A stretch of DNA of 64,000 nucleotides, taken from assembly GCA_902168255.1 (NCBI GenBank), contig CABHON010000006.1, positions 1-64,000 of the forward strand, written 5' to 3'. The notes beneath the pieces were generated by a model. The model had not been told where the DNA came from. It did no database searches and was given only the letters and a program-made list of their open reading frames with translations. The translations under genes were made by a program, and so were the position numbers. Shown here piece by piece: positions 26,811 through 37,040 of the stretch (its first letter is position 1; every line of letters begins with the position of its first letter). This DNA is from an uncultured Legionella sp. (lineage in GTDB: Bacteria > Pseudomonadota > Gammaproteobacteria > Legionellales > Legionellaceae).

Positions 26811-27944
26811 TTATTGCGAATTAACTTTGACAGAAAATGTCGAAGTTGACTGGGGTAAATAAACCTCTCTCAGCGCTTCTATGACTTCTCTCGATTTAGA
26901 AAGCTGTAAGTTAGGCTTTCCTTTCTCTTTCATTGTTTCATTGAAGGCATTCATTATCATTGATTTAAACAGTGTTCCATAGTGAACCGTGTCTGCAAAC
27001 CTCTGTATATTATTAGCCATAAATAATGCCTTGTAATCTTCTTTTAAAAATTGATTTATATAGCTAATTTTTGTTTTTTTCGAACGCACAGAAAACAGAT
27101 ATCCTCCAAATCCATTTGATTCACTTTCATATTGTTTCTTAAGGTTGCTAAGTTTTTTTACTAATTTTTCTTTAATTGCTTCTCGTAATTCATGGTTGCT
27201 GTTTATTTCCTTAAGTAGGGTAGTTTGGAGCGGCTTAGGATTCACAAAAAAACCAACAACTCCTCTTTTAACTGGCCTGACACGCCCACCTTCCATGTGC
27301 CATGAAAAATCAGTTCCTTGTTGATTAAAACGCATAGTGATGACAGCTGGGTCATTTGTTTTTGAGGCAGGAATAGACAAAGTCAGCACATGATTTGTTG
27401 GTTGTTTACTGTCAGAGGAAGATATAATATCCCCTTTAAAAGAATGTTCAAAACAAATAGAGATTCTTTTATCGCTAACAGCAATATACTTACCCAAACC
27501 ATACTCAGCGAGTTTTCTAAGCAATTTTTTTGTAGCCTCATTCACTTCAAAATCATAACCAATAATTTTTCCTGTTTTTGACATTACTTTATTAAAAAAG
27601 GATTCCTCAAGATCTTCATCCTCATTTAAAGAGGAGTCAAAGGTCATATGCTGTGTAGGGGAAGAAACAGGAATCCATTTAATATTATTTTCTAGGGAAT
27701 CCTGTAAAGCTTTTTCACCTTTATTTTGCTTATTAGATATTGTATTGTTTTCTTTATCCTCCACATCAATGCGTACAACAAAGTATGATTTAGCTTTTTT
27801 ATCTCGTTTCTTATGTATCATAGAGGTATAAGAAACTTGATTATTGTTAATTAAACTTTTTGCTATGGAATCTGTCCCGAATCTTTTCGTCAACAAATCT
27901 TCAATATTTTGGCCTTCTACCATTGGAAATTTAAATATAATCAT
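26811..27944 (-). CDS. Unknown 377-residue protein
   Basis: No family is recognised. The protein has a mixed alpha/beta first half with a low-complexity linker (about 70-120, rich in N, K, S and E). A second part contains MRFNQQGTDFSWHMEGGRV around residue 205-223 and a K/R-rich helical C-terminus. There is no signal peptide or transmembrane span. It is a single minus-strand gene between the Spy pair and ispA. A secreted effector is possible but unsupported beyond its orphan character. Confidence 0.65.
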   Translation of the reverse strand: MIIFKFPMVEGQNIEDLLTKRFGTDSIAKSLINNNQVSYTSMIHKKRDKKAKSYFVVRIDVEDKENNTISNKQNKGEKALQDSLENNIKWIPVSSPTQHMTFDSSLNEDEDLEESFFNKVMSKTGKIIGYDFEVNEATKKLLRKLAEYGLGKYIAVSDKRISICFEHSFKGDIISSSDSKQPTNHVLTLSIPASKTNDPAVITMRFNQQGTDFSWHMEGGRVRPVKRGVVGFFVNPKPLQTTLLKEINSNHELREAIKEKLVKKLSNLKKQYESESNGFGGYLFSVRSKKTKISYINQFLKEDYKALFMANNIQRFADTVHYGTLFKSMIMNAFNETMKEKGKPNLQLSKSREVIEALREVYLPQSTSTFSVKVNSQ

Positions 27945-28041
27945 CTTCTAACTTGTCTCATAGCAATTAATATTGAAGGTATTATAATTAAATATTCTTA
28001 AGTACAAATTAACTTGGTGGACTGCTGCTTAAACACCCGCG

Positions 28042-28938
28042 TTAAACACCTCGCTTCATCAAATACGTCACTAATTCCTTTAATTCGTCAGCATCTTTGC
28101 CTAATGGCAATAACGCCTCAATAGCTTTGTGATATAGGTTTTCCCATAAAGCTAAGAGTTCTTTTTGAGGATATAAAAATGCATAAGTTTTCTTTCCTTG
28201 TTGCTCATCAGAGCCACAAAGTTTTCCAAGAATTTCCGTTTCACCGTATCTATCGAGATAGTCGTCTTGGATTTGAAAAGCCAAACCTAAATGTTGTGCA
28301 AACGTCATTAAAGCCTGTTGATGATTTTTTTCTATGTTAGGCTCAGCTAATAATGCTAACTTTATGCAGGTTTCTAAAAAAATACCAGTTTTTAAATGAT
28401 GGATAGTGTTTAACAATTCTTGCGGAATCGATTGCTCTAGATACTCAAGATCCATGGCTTGCCCGCTGACCATACCTTGAGCACCGCATGATTCACAGAG
28501 CAAAAGCGCCATAGCACTTTTTTGGCCAACATCGAGTAATTGCGCGTCCACAAGAAAAATTTGTTGAAATGCCAATGTCTGCAGCGCATCCCCCGCCAAA
28601 ATAGCCGTTGCCTCATCAAATGCTTTATGACACGTGGGTTTTCCGCGACGTAAATCATCATCATCCATGGCAGGTAAATCATCATGTACAAGAGAATAAG
28701 CATGCATACATTCAACAGCACAGGCGATATTATCCAATTTTTCCAGCGAAATATTTAATACCCGTCCCGTTAAGTATACTAATAAAGGACGCAAGCGCTT
28801 ACCCTGACTTAAAACGGCATATTCCATGGATGCTTTTAAGCGGGCCGAAGGTGAACTCAGATCTTCAAACAGATGAAATAATTTTAATTCCACTCTTGTT
28901 TTTAACTCTTTTTTTAATGCTAAAAAATTACTCATCAT
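28042..28938 (-). CDS. ispA: Farnesyl diphosphate synthase
   Basis: IspA condenses IPP with DMAPP and GPP to farnesyl diphosphate for quinone and undecaprenyl lipid synthesis. Both aspartate-rich motifs are present (DDLPAMDDDDLRRGKPT and DDYLD), with GKRLRP near the N-terminus. I chose the ATG at 28938 (298 residues, MMSNFLALKKEL), preceded by AAAGGCGAG; this overlaps the end of xseB by 11 bp and gives the usual length. Longer in-frame starts exist inside xseB but add non-homologous residues. The xseB-ispA order is standard; dxs does not follow here. Confidence 0.95.
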   Translation of the reverse strand: MMSNFLALKKELKTRVELKLFHLFEDLSSPSARLKASMEYAVLSQGKRLRPLLVYLTGRVLNISLEKLDNIACAVECMHAYSLVHDDLPAMDDDDLRRGKPTCHKAFDEATAILAGDALQTLAFQQIFLVDAQLLDVGQKSAMALLLCESCGAQGMVSGQAMDLEYLEQSIPQELLNTIHHLKTGIFLETCIKLALLAEPNIEKNHQQALMTFAQHLGLAFQIQDDYLDRYGETEILGKLCGSDEQQGKKTYAFLYPQKELLALWENLYHKAIEALLPLGKDADELKELVTYLMKRGV

Positions 28939-29173
28939 GCTCGCCTTTTTCACACTCATAAGGCTGTAATGATTCTTTATCTGTTCCAATTTGTGAAAGG
29001 ATAGCGACTTTTTGTTCTGCTTGGCTTAACGCTTGTTGACATTGTGCCGCTAGTTTAACGCCTTTTTCATAAATAGATAAAGCTTCTTCAAGCGGTAAAT
29101 CCCCTACTTCTAACTGTTTTACAATGGTTTCTAACGTTTGCATTGATTGTTCAAAATTTAACTGTTTAGTCAT
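28928..29173 (-). CDS. xseB: Exodeoxyribonuclease VII small subunit
   Basis: XseB is the small helical subunit that partners XseA in degrading single-stranded DNA. The 81-residue protein has the family pattern FEQSMQTLETIVKQLEVGDLP, then LEEALSIYEKGVKL and a C-terminal helix. It overlaps ispA. Confidence 0.93.
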   Translation of the reverse strand: MTKQLNFEQSMQTLETIVKQLEVGDLPLEEALSIYEKGVKLAAQCQQALSQAEQKVAILSQIGTDKESLQPYECEKGEHDE

Positions 29174-29272
29174 AGTCCTTCCAATATAATATTCATTAAT
29201 GAAGCTTTAGCTTCGCTCAATAAAATTCATTCACTAAAAATTGCGCCCTAGTATAAAGAGATTGTACACACA

Positions 29273-29320
29273 CAGCAATTGATTTTTGAAACAAGGCTTA
29301 GGCGCTAAGTGTATAATTAA
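29273..29320. repeat. Degenerate partial copy of the GTGTAC palindromic element
   Basis: GCAATTGATTTTTGAAACA, then AGGCTTAGGCG, aligns with the left half of the element at 5122-5150 (GCAATTGAGTTTTTAGCA, AGGCATAAGCG). It is followed by AAGTGTATA in place of the GTGTAC core. It lies upstream of yajC. Confidence 0.4.
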
Positions 29321-29393
29321 AAATCACTTGCAAAGGACAAAAATTTCAAGTAGATTCTGCGAACCCAGTTTTTTCAATTATTTGAGGTTTTTT

Positions 29394-29768
29394 ATGAGTT
29401 TTTTAATTAAAGATGCCCTTGCAGCAGCTGATGCTACTGTAGGCACTGTAGCAGATACGGCAACAACTACAGGAGCTGCTACTTCCGGTACTGATGGTTC
29501 TTTTTCTATTATCATGATGGTTGCCATGATTGTAATATTTTATTTGCTACTATGGCGTCCTCAAAGCAAACGAGCTAAAGAACATCGCAACTTAGTCAAC
29601 AACCTACAAAAAGGTGATGAAATTGTTACAAGTGGTGGTATGTTGGGAACCATTACTCAAGTAGAAGAGAAGTTTATCGTTATTAAAGTTGCAGAAGATG
29701 TTGAAATTAAATTACAACGCTCTGCTATTTCTTCTGTTTTACCTAAAGGAACAGTGAAATCCGCTTAA
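29394..29768 (+). CDS. yajC: Sec translocon accessory protein YajC
   Basis: YajC is a small inner-membrane partner of SecDF. I use the ATG at 29394 (124 residues, MSFLIKDALAAAD), behind GAGG; an earlier in-frame start at 29286 would overlap a degenerate repeat. The protein has an Ala/Thr-rich N-terminus, one membrane helix (about 38-56, IIMMVAMIVIFYLLLWRP), then the conserved QSKRAKEHRNLVNNLQKGDEIVTSGG-type cytosolic domain. tgt, often found upstream of yajC, is not here. Confidence 0.93.
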   Translation: MSFLIKDALAAADATVGTVADTATTTGAATSGTDGSFSIIMMVAMIVIFYLLLWRPQSKRAKEHRNLVNNLQKGDEIVTSGGMLGTITQVEEKFIVIKVAEDVEIKLQRSAISSVLPKGTVKSA

Positions 29769-29781
29769 TATAGGAAACAGC

Positions 29782-31644
29782 ATGCAAAATCGCTATTCAC
29801 TCTGGAATTATATTCTTCTGGGGGTTATTTTAGTTTTAGGTACCATTTATGCGATACCTAACTTATATCCTGAAAACCCGGTAATACAGGTTTCACCCGT
29901 TAACTCAACCGTGTCTATTAATGAAGACACTCAAGCCACGGTGGTTAATGCGTTAAAAGAGGCTAATATTCCTCTCAAAACCATTGGAAAAGAAAATGCA
30001 GAGTTAATAGCGGAATTTGCTAATACAGATTATCAACTTAAAGCCCAAGATGTTATCAAAGCTGCTTTAGGTAATCGTTTCACTGTAGCATTAAACTTAG
30101 CCTCCTCCACCCCTAAATGGCTTTTAGCCGTTGGTGCAACACCTATGAAACAGGGATTGGATTTACGTGGCGGCATTCATTTCCTTTTACAAGTAGACAT
30201 TGATAGCGTCATGCGCCGTCATTTAGACAGCATGTTAAAAAACATGGCTCAAGCGTTACGTGAAGCAGAAATCCGTTATACAAGCCTGGTTATTCAAAAA
30301 AATACGATGGTTATACGTTTCCGGAATGTTGATTCTCGCGATAATGCTTATCATCTACTTCAACATAATTTTCCTACTTTACGATTTTCGTTAAAGAAAA
30401 ACGCTCACGGTAATTTTTTACGAGTTACCCTTTCTTCCGCAGAAAAAACTAATGTACGTAAAAATACATTAGAACAAACCATGACTATTTTGCGAAACCG
30501 CGTCAATGAACTAGGCGTAGGTGAAGCGGTTGTTCAACAACAAGGCGCCTCCCGTGTTTCTGTCGATTTACCTGGCATGCAAGATGCGGCTCGAGCTAAA
30601 CAAATTTTAGGTGGTACGGCCACATTAGAATTCCGATTGGTAGATTCTCAGCATGATCCCGTACAAGCTGAGAAAACCGGTGCACCTATTGGTTCTAAAC
30701 TTTACTATATTGATGGCCAGCCCATTTTATTGAAACGTCAAGTTGTTTTGAATGGTGAATCTATTACCAGTGCGGTTTCTAGCTTTGATCAACAAAGTGG
30801 TTCCCCTTCCGTTGAAATTCAATTAGGCGGTGGTGGTGAAAGCCTGTTTACACGTATAACCCGTGCCAATATCGGGCAACGCATGGGTATTGTGATTATT
30901 GAACCTAAAACAGAATCAAAATTAGTTAAAGGTAAAGTAGTCGTTACTACACACAAAGAAGAACGCGTTATCAGTGCTCCGATGATTCAAAGTGCCCTAC
31001 CGAGCAATTTTCAGATCACAGGCCTGCATGATCGTAATGAAGCACGTAATTTAGCACTTTTATTGCGTGCAGGCGCGTTACCTACCACCATTTATCCTGT
31101 TGAAGAAAAAATTGTTGGCCCAACACTTGGAAAAGAAAATATACGACATGGCTTAATTTCCTTAGAAGTTGGCATGGGTCTTATTTTACTAGTGATGGTT
31201 CTTTATTATCGCGCTTTCGGTGTTATTGCCAATATAGCACTGTTTTTTAACCTTATTCTTCTGGTAGCTTGTCTTTCCATCATTGATGCTATTTTAACCT
31301 TACCCGGTATTGCCGGTATTGTACTGACCATTGGTATGGCCGTTGACACCAACGTGTTAATTTATGAGCGCATTCGTGAAGAATTGCGGCACGGTATTGG
31401 CCCTCAAGCCGCTATTTTTGCTGGTTATTCCCGTGCATTTTCCACAATTCTTGATGCAAATATAACCACATTTATTGTTGCGGTTATTTTGTTTGCTATT
31501 GGCACAGGGCCTATTAAAGGCTTTGCTATTACTTTGTCCATTGGACTATTAACATCAATGCTCACAGGTATTTACTTAACACGAGCCATTGTTAATCTTC
31601 TCTATGGTCGTCGAACCATCAAAAAACTTTCTATTGGAATTTAG
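29782..31644 (+). CDS. secD: Protein translocase subunit SecD
   Basis: SecD uses the proton gradient to finish Sec export on the periplasmic side. The 620-residue protein has the N-terminal membrane helix, periplasmic domain P1 (with MKQGLDLRGGIHFLLQVD and RVNELGVGEAVVQQQG), and the C-terminal bundle of membrane helices with GMAVDTNVLIYERIREE. It follows yajC by 13 bp and precedes secF by 7 bp. Confidence 0.97.
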   Translation: MQNRYSLWNYILLGVILVLGTIYAIPNLYPENPVIQVSPVNSTVSINEDTQATVVNALKEANIPLKTIGKENAELIAEFANTDYQLKAQDVIKAALGNRFTVALNLASSTPKWLLAVGATPMKQGLDLRGGIHFLLQVDIDSVMRRHLDSMLKNMAQALREAEIRYTSLVIQKNTMVIRFRNVDSRDNAYHLLQHNFPTLRFSLKKNAHGNFLRVTLSSAEKTNVRKNTLEQTMTILRNRVNELGVGEAVVQQQGASRVSVDLPGMQDAARAKQILGGTATLEFRLVDSQHDPVQAEKTGAPIGSKLYYIDGQPILLKRQVVLNGESITSAVSSFDQQSGSPSVEIQLGGGGESLFTRITRANIGQRMGIVIIEPKTESKLVKGKVVVTTHKEERVISAPMIQSALPSNFQITGLHDRNEARNLALLLRAGALPTTIYPVEEKIVGPTLGKENIRHGLISLEVGMGLILLVMVLYYRAFGVIANIALFFNLILLVACLSIIDAILTLPGIAGIVLTIGMAVDTNVLIYERIREELRHGIGPQAAIFAGYSRAFSTILDANITTFIVAVILFAIGTGPIKGFAITLSIGLLTSMLTGIYLTRAIVNLLYGRRTIKKLSIGI

Positions 31645-31651
31645 GTGCGCT

Positions 31652-32569
31652 ATGGAATTATTTAATCCCAATTCAACTATTGATTTTATGGGCGCTCGTA
31701 AGTGGACTGCCTTTTTTTCTGCTATTGTTTGCATCATTTCAATCGCTACATTATGTTTTAATGGATTAAAATGGGGATTGGACTTTACTGGCGGAACACA
31801 AATTGAAATTGCTTATTCCCACACAGCAAACCTCAACAATGTGAGAGATGCCTTGGCTAAAGCAGGCTTTCCTGAAGCTCAAGTTGTTAGCTATGGTACT
31901 TCCAAGGATGTCCTTATTAGCATCGCCCCCCGCACACACTTAGAACAAAGCCGTATGGTTGACCGCGTGATGGCTGCTCTACCTGATGCACAAAAACGTC
32001 AAGTTGACTCCATTGGACCACAGGTAGGGAAAGAACTCGCCATGAAGGGCGCTTTGGCTGTTCTTGTTGCCATGTTAGCAACCATGGCTTATATCGCTTT
32101 TCGGTTCGAATATCGTCTTGCGGTGAGTGCTGCAGTTGCTTTAATCCATGATCCGATGCTTATTTTAGGCATTTTCTCATTATTTCATATTGAATTTGAC
32201 TTAAAGGCCTTAGCCGCTTTACTCGCGGTTATTGGTTATTCATTGAATGATACTATCGTAGTATTCGATCGGGTACGGGAGAACTTTAGAAAAGTTCGAC
32301 GAGCTTCTCCTTTGGAGATTATGAATCTTTCCATTAACCAAACACTGTCAAGAACAATTATGACATCCGCTCTTACGTTAATTGTAGTGGTTTCACTTTT
32401 CCTCTATGGTGGCGAAGCTATTCATACTTTTTCACTTGCTTTAATGATTGGTATTATTATTGGAACTTACTCCTCAATTTATGTTGCTGGTGCATTAGCC
32501 CTTGTGTTGGGTCTCAGTCGTGCCGATCTTATTGCAACGCCAAAAAAAGAACTTGATGATAGGCCTTAA
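31652..32569 (+). CDS. secF: Protein translocase subunit SecF
   Basis: SecF pairs with SecD. I use the ATG at 31652 (305 residues, MELFNPNSTIDFMGARK), behind AGGTG; an upstream frame extension overlaps the end of secD. The family features are GLKWGLDFTGGTQIE, SIGPQVGKELAMKGALA and GYSLNDTIVVFDRVREN, with six membrane helices. waaA follows after 2 bp. Confidence 0.96.
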   Translation: MELFNPNSTIDFMGARKWTAFFSAIVCIISIATLCFNGLKWGLDFTGGTQIEIAYSHTANLNNVRDALAKAGFPEAQVVSYGTSKDVLISIAPRTHLEQSRMVDRVMAALPDAQKRQVDSIGPQVGKELAMKGALAVLVAMLATMAYIAFRFEYRLAVSAAVALIHDPMLILGIFSLFHIEFDLKALAALLAVIGYSLNDTIVVFDRVRENFRKVRRASPLEIMNLSINQTLSRTIMTSALTLIVVVSLFLYGGEAIHTFSLALMIGIIIGTYSSIYVAGALALVLGLSRADLIATPKKELDDRP

Positions 32570-32571
32570 AT

Positions 32572-33864
32572 ATGATCCGATTTATCTATATTATTCTAAG
32601 TTATTTAATTATTCCTTTTTTAATTCTTAGATTATGGATAAAATCGTTAAAGCAGCCAGCTTACGGCAAACGCATAAAAGAACGTCTAGCCTCCTTCCCT
32701 TCTCCTCAAAAACCAACCAGTATTTGGGTACATGCTGTATCATTAGGTGAAACGATCGCTGTTGCCCCTTTAGTTAATAGCCTTTTAAAAGAATACCCTG
32801 ACAGAAATATTGTACTGACCACAACAACGCCCACAGGCTCAGCAAAAGCACAAACACTTTTTGCACAAGCCATTCACGACAATCGTGTTTTTCATGTTTA
32901 TTCTCCCTTTGACGCACCTTGCTGCGTAAAGCGCTTCCTGCAAAAAACAACGCCTCAATTAGCCATTATCATGGAAACTGAGATTTGGCCCAATTGGTTT
33001 GCTACTTGCAAGCAAAAAAACATTCCAGTCATCATTGCCAACGCCCGTCTTTCGATACGCTCACAAGAAGGGTATAAACGAATAAGAAACCTAACCGCTC
33101 AAACACTGCATTGTGTAGAGAAAATTTTGACCCAAACCAAAGAAGATGCCAAACGTTTTATTGAATTAGGTATGTCACCTGCCCAAACTTTAGTGGAAGG
33201 CAATATTAAATTTGATATGCCTGTTTCGGATGATATTCATGAAAAAGCTAAGTCATTTCGAATCAAACTACAGGCAAAAGAGCGGCTTGTATGGATTGCT
33301 GGCAGTACACACCAGGGTGAAGAAGAAATTATACTAGACGCCTTTCAACTCATTAGAGAAAAGAATCCAACTGCTTTGCTTATCCTCGTTCCACGTCATC
33401 CTGAACGTTTTAATAAAGTCGCTGAACTTTGTCAAAAAAGAGAATTTCAAACTATTTTGAGAACTGAGCTAGAAAATGCTTCTACTGACATGCTTCTTAA
33501 TATGGATATTTTGATTGGCAATACCATTGGTGAAATGTTTTTATTTCTTGCTTCTTCTGACGTGGCTTTTATCGGTGGTAGTTTAATTACTCAAGGTGGA
33601 CATAATATTCTTGAGCCTGCTGCAGTGTATGTTCCCATCCTAACGGGTCCGCATATGTTTAATTTCCAAAAGATTTATGATGAGTTTACTCAAGCGGAAT
33701 CTATTATTACTGTCACTGATGCTCAATCTTTAGCTCAAGCTGTATCATCCCTTTTTGCAGATCCTGCACTCCGAGAGGAATATGCCTCTCTTGGATTTAA
33801 AATTATTCAACAAAATCAAGGCGCTTTAGAAAAACATCTTGCGATCTTTCGCGCTTATCTTTAA
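32572..33864 (+). CDS. waaA: 3-deoxy-D-manno-octulosonic acid (Kdo) transferase
   Basis: WaaA adds Kdo to lipid IVA at the inner membrane. The 430-residue GT-B glycosyltransferase has an N-terminal membrane anchor, IWVHAVSLGETIAVAPL, METEIWPNW, IANARLS, and the C-terminal GGSLITQGGHNILEPAA block. It is two bases downstream of secF, an unusual partner, suggesting co-transcription. Together with lpxH and kdsB in the window it implies a Kdo-lipid A outer membrane. Confidence 0.95.
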   Translation: MIRFIYIILSYLIIPFLILRLWIKSLKQPAYGKRIKERLASFPSPQKPTSIWVHAVSLGETIAVAPLVNSLLKEYPDRNIVLTTTTPTGSAKAQTLFAQAIHDNRVFHVYSPFDAPCCVKRFLQKTTPQLAIIMETEIWPNWFATCKQKNIPVIIANARLSIRSQEGYKRIRNLTAQTLHCVEKILTQTKEDAKRFIELGMSPAQTLVEGNIKFDMPVSDDIHEKAKSFRIKLQAKERLVWIAGSTHQGEEEIILDAFQLIREKNPTALLILVPRHPERFNKVAELCQKREFQTILRTELENASTDMLLNMDILIGNTIGEMFLFLASSDVAFIGGSLITQGGHNILEPAAVYVPILTGPHMFNFQKIYDEFTQAESIITVTDAQSLAQAVSSLFADPALREEYASLGFKIIQQNQGALEKHLAIFRAYL

Positions 33865-34263
33865 CAAAACCACTTAAACGTTTTCAAATTAGAGAGTCGT
33901 TCATAGGGTCTTGTACCCACTGCCATTAAGTTAAAAAAATTATTATTAATGGTTTGAGCTGTCGTAGTGGACGCTTGTCCTCAATGTTTTTATAAGATCG
34001 GTATTAATTGCCAAGAAGCGCGACGGTAGTCGCCCTTCGAGAGATCGTTTTTTAATCTACCCACTAATATTGATAAAAACTAGAAATTTTCGGGCGGGTA
34101 CTACAAGAGCCTCAGCCCCACAAAAAAATGTGTAGAAGACTTAAATTTTTATTGGCTTTAGATGCGTTTAACCTGAGTTTCACGCATAAATTAACAAAAA
34201 TTAATATTTCGATAAGTTTGTTATTATAGAATGAAATTATAAAAAAGTTTTGCGGGTAAAAAT
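33865..34263. other. 399-bp gene-free stretch with decayed repeat fragments
   Basis: I see no gene here. It holds scattered fragments resembling the REP-like family: GGGTCTTGTACCCAC near 33906, CGGGCGGGTACTACAAGAG near 34089 and GCCCCACA near 34113, without intact arms. The last ~100 bp before the next gene are very AT-rich and probably contain its promoter. Confidence 0.5.
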
Positions 34264-36987
34264 ATGCATGCAAATTTACTGTCCCCGAAAGCAAAAAATG
34301 AAAAGAAGCCTTCTGATCGAGATACCTCTATTCATTCCTTTATTGAGTCTTTATCTGACATTATGAATGCAACAACACTGCAAAAAGTGTTTGCTGAAAA
34401 TAATATATCTCTAAACATGATTCTTGATTACTTCTCAGAATATGAAAACCAAGAGACTTATACTTCTTTTTTTAATAAAATAAAACTTATCTGGATTGAT
34501 GATTCTGCATCATTTCAAAAAGACATTCAAATTATTATGCAGATTGCCTCACCTGCAACAAAAGAAGCAGTCTTTAATTTAGTTTTATCTGTACCATTTT
34601 TGCTCGAAGATAATTTATCTTCATTGCCCACCAATACTATAAAATCAGTAATATCTCTGCTAAATGCTTATTGTATCCAGAATACAAATTTTAAACTATT
34701 ACAAGATTTTCTAAAAATTTTCGAGAAAGAACCATCGCTTAAGGAATATATATCTTTTTTTCTTAAAGACTTCGAAATACAAGTGTCTCTTATTCCGAAA
34801 GAAGAAAAAAAAGACCAAGTTATTGATAGTATTCATTCAATCTCCAATCTTCCTCTGGATTTAATTAATCTTGCGCATAAATATAAAAGTTTATTAGAAA
34901 AAGATAACTTATATATTGATATTGTGCTTAAATTACTTCAGCAAATAAGACAAGATAGAGCTCAAAATCCAAGTATTGAAGATTTCGAAGAAACTTGTTA
35001 TGACTGGGATGAAGCAAAAGAACTTTTTTCAGAAGCGGTAGATTGTTTTCGTAAAGAAACAATATCAGCAAAAACCTTTACTAATTGTTTGTCTGCTTTA
35101 GATCCTTATATCCAAGATATTTCCAAGCTAAATAATGAAGAACTACAATCTATACGCAGAGAAAGAATTAGAGATATTTTATTTATTCTTCATCAAAAAT
35201 TACCATTGCTTCCTCTTCCTCCTCATCCATTACCTCCTTCTTTGGATGCTTCTCCTCTTGAGATCGTCCACTATGAAGATAGCTTAGCTCAATGGACTGC
35301 CAGTATCGCCAAGAGAGAAGAAATTAACCAGCGTCATATTGCTTTATTTTTGGATGATCAAGCTGCCTACTTTTATTTTTGTATGTTCATAAAAAGTTTG
35401 ATTCATGATCTTTTGCCACTTCAATATGACGATAAAACCCCAAAAAATGCCTTAATTTTTAAAAACGTCACCCTTGCCAACAGTTGGATTCAAGCGCTCT
35501 ATGATAATAGTGCTGTTTTTCAAAATTATGTTACCTCCTATTTCGATGAAAATAATGAAAGCCTAGATTGCTTAAATACCATAGAAACTATTCTGGCAAA
35601 AATTAATCCAGCAACAAGTGTTATTAGTTTTACTTGTTTAGATGAACCCGGTTGGAGTGACAAAAAAAGGCATTTTTCTGTTCTTATATTTTCTTTGCTT
35701 TTCGAAAAAACATCCCTTTCTGAATTCAATTCTTTTTTAAATCAAATTTCTGCAATTTCCATTTTAAATCAGCCAGAGTTTCAGGATGTATATGATTTTT
35801 TCTCCGTATTAAATCTTTATTTAGAACAAAAAAAACTTGCTAATATTTTGCCTGAACACACGCTTTTTGATAAAAATAACATTATTAAATCTAATAGCGA
35901 AATAACATTATTAAATAAGAAAAAAGAAACGATATTTAATGCTATTTCTTCAGATGATACCCTATGCAAAACTTTAGCAAAAATTGCCAACAGTGTTTCT
36001 ATACCTTTACCTCCCTCACCTCCAAAAAATAAAGGCTCAAAGCCCATTCAATCAGAAACAAACTTTTCCAAAAAGCTTCCTATACTTTTAAAACTTTGTC
36101 ATGCTAATTCAACATTTAAAAGTACGGTAGAAACTGGGCAACCAGGAACCTTAGGACAAGCTATTTTTCTAAAAAGTGAAGAGCCCAATAAACAAAGTAC
36201 CTCTTCTTTTCGTTCCCTGGCTTCTCTGGGAAGTTCGCTAGATTCATCTGAATCCACTTCTTCTCAATCTAGACCCAGAAATTCAAGCTTTTTCTCTAAC
36301 CAATCAGACGGCTCAACTCAACAAACCAGCAGCCCCTCTACTGTTGTCTCGATAGATTTGCTTATCCAAACGTATTTACATGACGAATCATCGCAGAATT
36401 GGAACAGCATTATAACTGATTTAAGTACAACACTTTCAAATATTACCTCAAAAAAACTTCCTTTATCAGATTTATTTCCAATATTAAATGAATTAGAAAA
36501 AGTTTTCGAAAAAGAGTCTAACAAAATTTCTGAAGTATTAGATATTATAGAAGCTCGATTATGCCAACTTAAAATCCCAACTGTTGATGCGATTTCAAAA
36601 AATACCACTAAAAAATCATATTTCTTTTGGGCAAAGAATTCACAAACGAATAAAAAAGCAGAAGAAATTGATAATAAAGATGCTAAAAAACTTGTAGAAG
36701 AAAAGATTCAGTTAATTCAACAAACTAATACTCGCCGAACAGAAATGGTAAATTTATTGACAATCAACGAAGAGTTTTGTTCTCAATTAGCGAGTTTAGT
36801 TAAGAGAATGCCTCATTTTACTGTTAATACAGTAGAAAAAATAACCATTAATGGAAAAAAATTTTCCGACACTATATTTAATAAATTTAACACCAACGAC
36901 TCCGTTTTCAAGCAAAAATTAAATGAAGTAGAAGAAGCACCAACAATGGATAATGATAACGATTTAAGATATAGTCATTCTCGATAA
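34264..36987 (+). CDS. Unknown 907-residue protein with proline- and serine-rich segments
   Basis: This is the largest unrecognised gene here. The protein is soluble and mostly helical, without signal peptide. Two polyproline segments stand out: LPLLPLPPHPLPP near residue 313 and PLPPSPPKNKG near 579. A Ser/Thr-rich disordered stretch lies at about 645-695. Polyproline tracts of this kind bind SH3, WW or EVH1 domains and profilin in eukaryotes, so a host-directed effector is attractive, but this is inference. Codons are AT-rich like the neighbours. Confidence 0.7.
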   Translation: MHANLLSPKAKNEKKPSDRDTSIHSFIESLSDIMNATTLQKVFAENNISLNMILDYFSEYENQETYTSFFNKIKLIWIDDSASFQKDIQIIMQIASPATKEAVFNLVLSVPFLLEDNLSSLPTNTIKSVISLLNAYCIQNTNFKLLQDFLKIFEKEPSLKEYISFFLKDFEIQVSLIPKEEKKDQVIDSIHSISNLPLDLINLAHKYKSLLEKDNLYIDIVLKLLQQIRQDRAQNPSIEDFEETCYDWDEAKELFSEAVDCFRKETISAKTFTNCLSALDPYIQDISKLNNEELQSIRRERIRDILFILHQKLPLLPLPPHPLPPSLDASPLEIVHYEDSLAQWTASIAKREEINQRHIALFLDDQAAYFYFCMFIKSLIHDLLPLQYDDKTPKNALIFKNVTLANSWIQALYDNSAVFQNYVTSYFDENNESLDCLNTIETILAKINPATSVISFTCLDEPGWSDKKRHFSVLIFSLLFEKTSLSEFNSFLNQISAISILNQPEFQDVYDFFSVLNLYLEQKKLANILPEHTLFDKNNIIKSNSEITLLNKKKETIFNAISSDDTLCKTLAKIANSVSIPLPPSPPKNKGSKPIQSETNFSKKLPILLKLCHANSTFKSTVETGQPGTLGQAIFLKSEEPNKQSTSSFRSLASLGSSLDSSESTSSQSRPRNSSFFSNQSDGSTQQTSSPSTVVSIDLLIQTYLHDESSQNWNSIITDLSTTLSNITSKKLPLSDLFPILNELEKVFEKESNKISEVLDIIEARLCQLKIPTVDAISKNTTKKSYFFWAKNSQTNKKAEEIDNKDAKKLVEEKIQLIQQTNTRRTEMVNLLTINEEFCSQLASLVKRMPHFTVNTVEKITINGKKFSDTIFNKFNTNDSVFKQKLNEVEEAPTMDNDNDLRYSHSR

Positions 36988-37040
36988 TTACGTCATGTGT
37001 TTTAAGTGCTTCCGTTTTTGTTGCAACAAATAAGAAGCAA

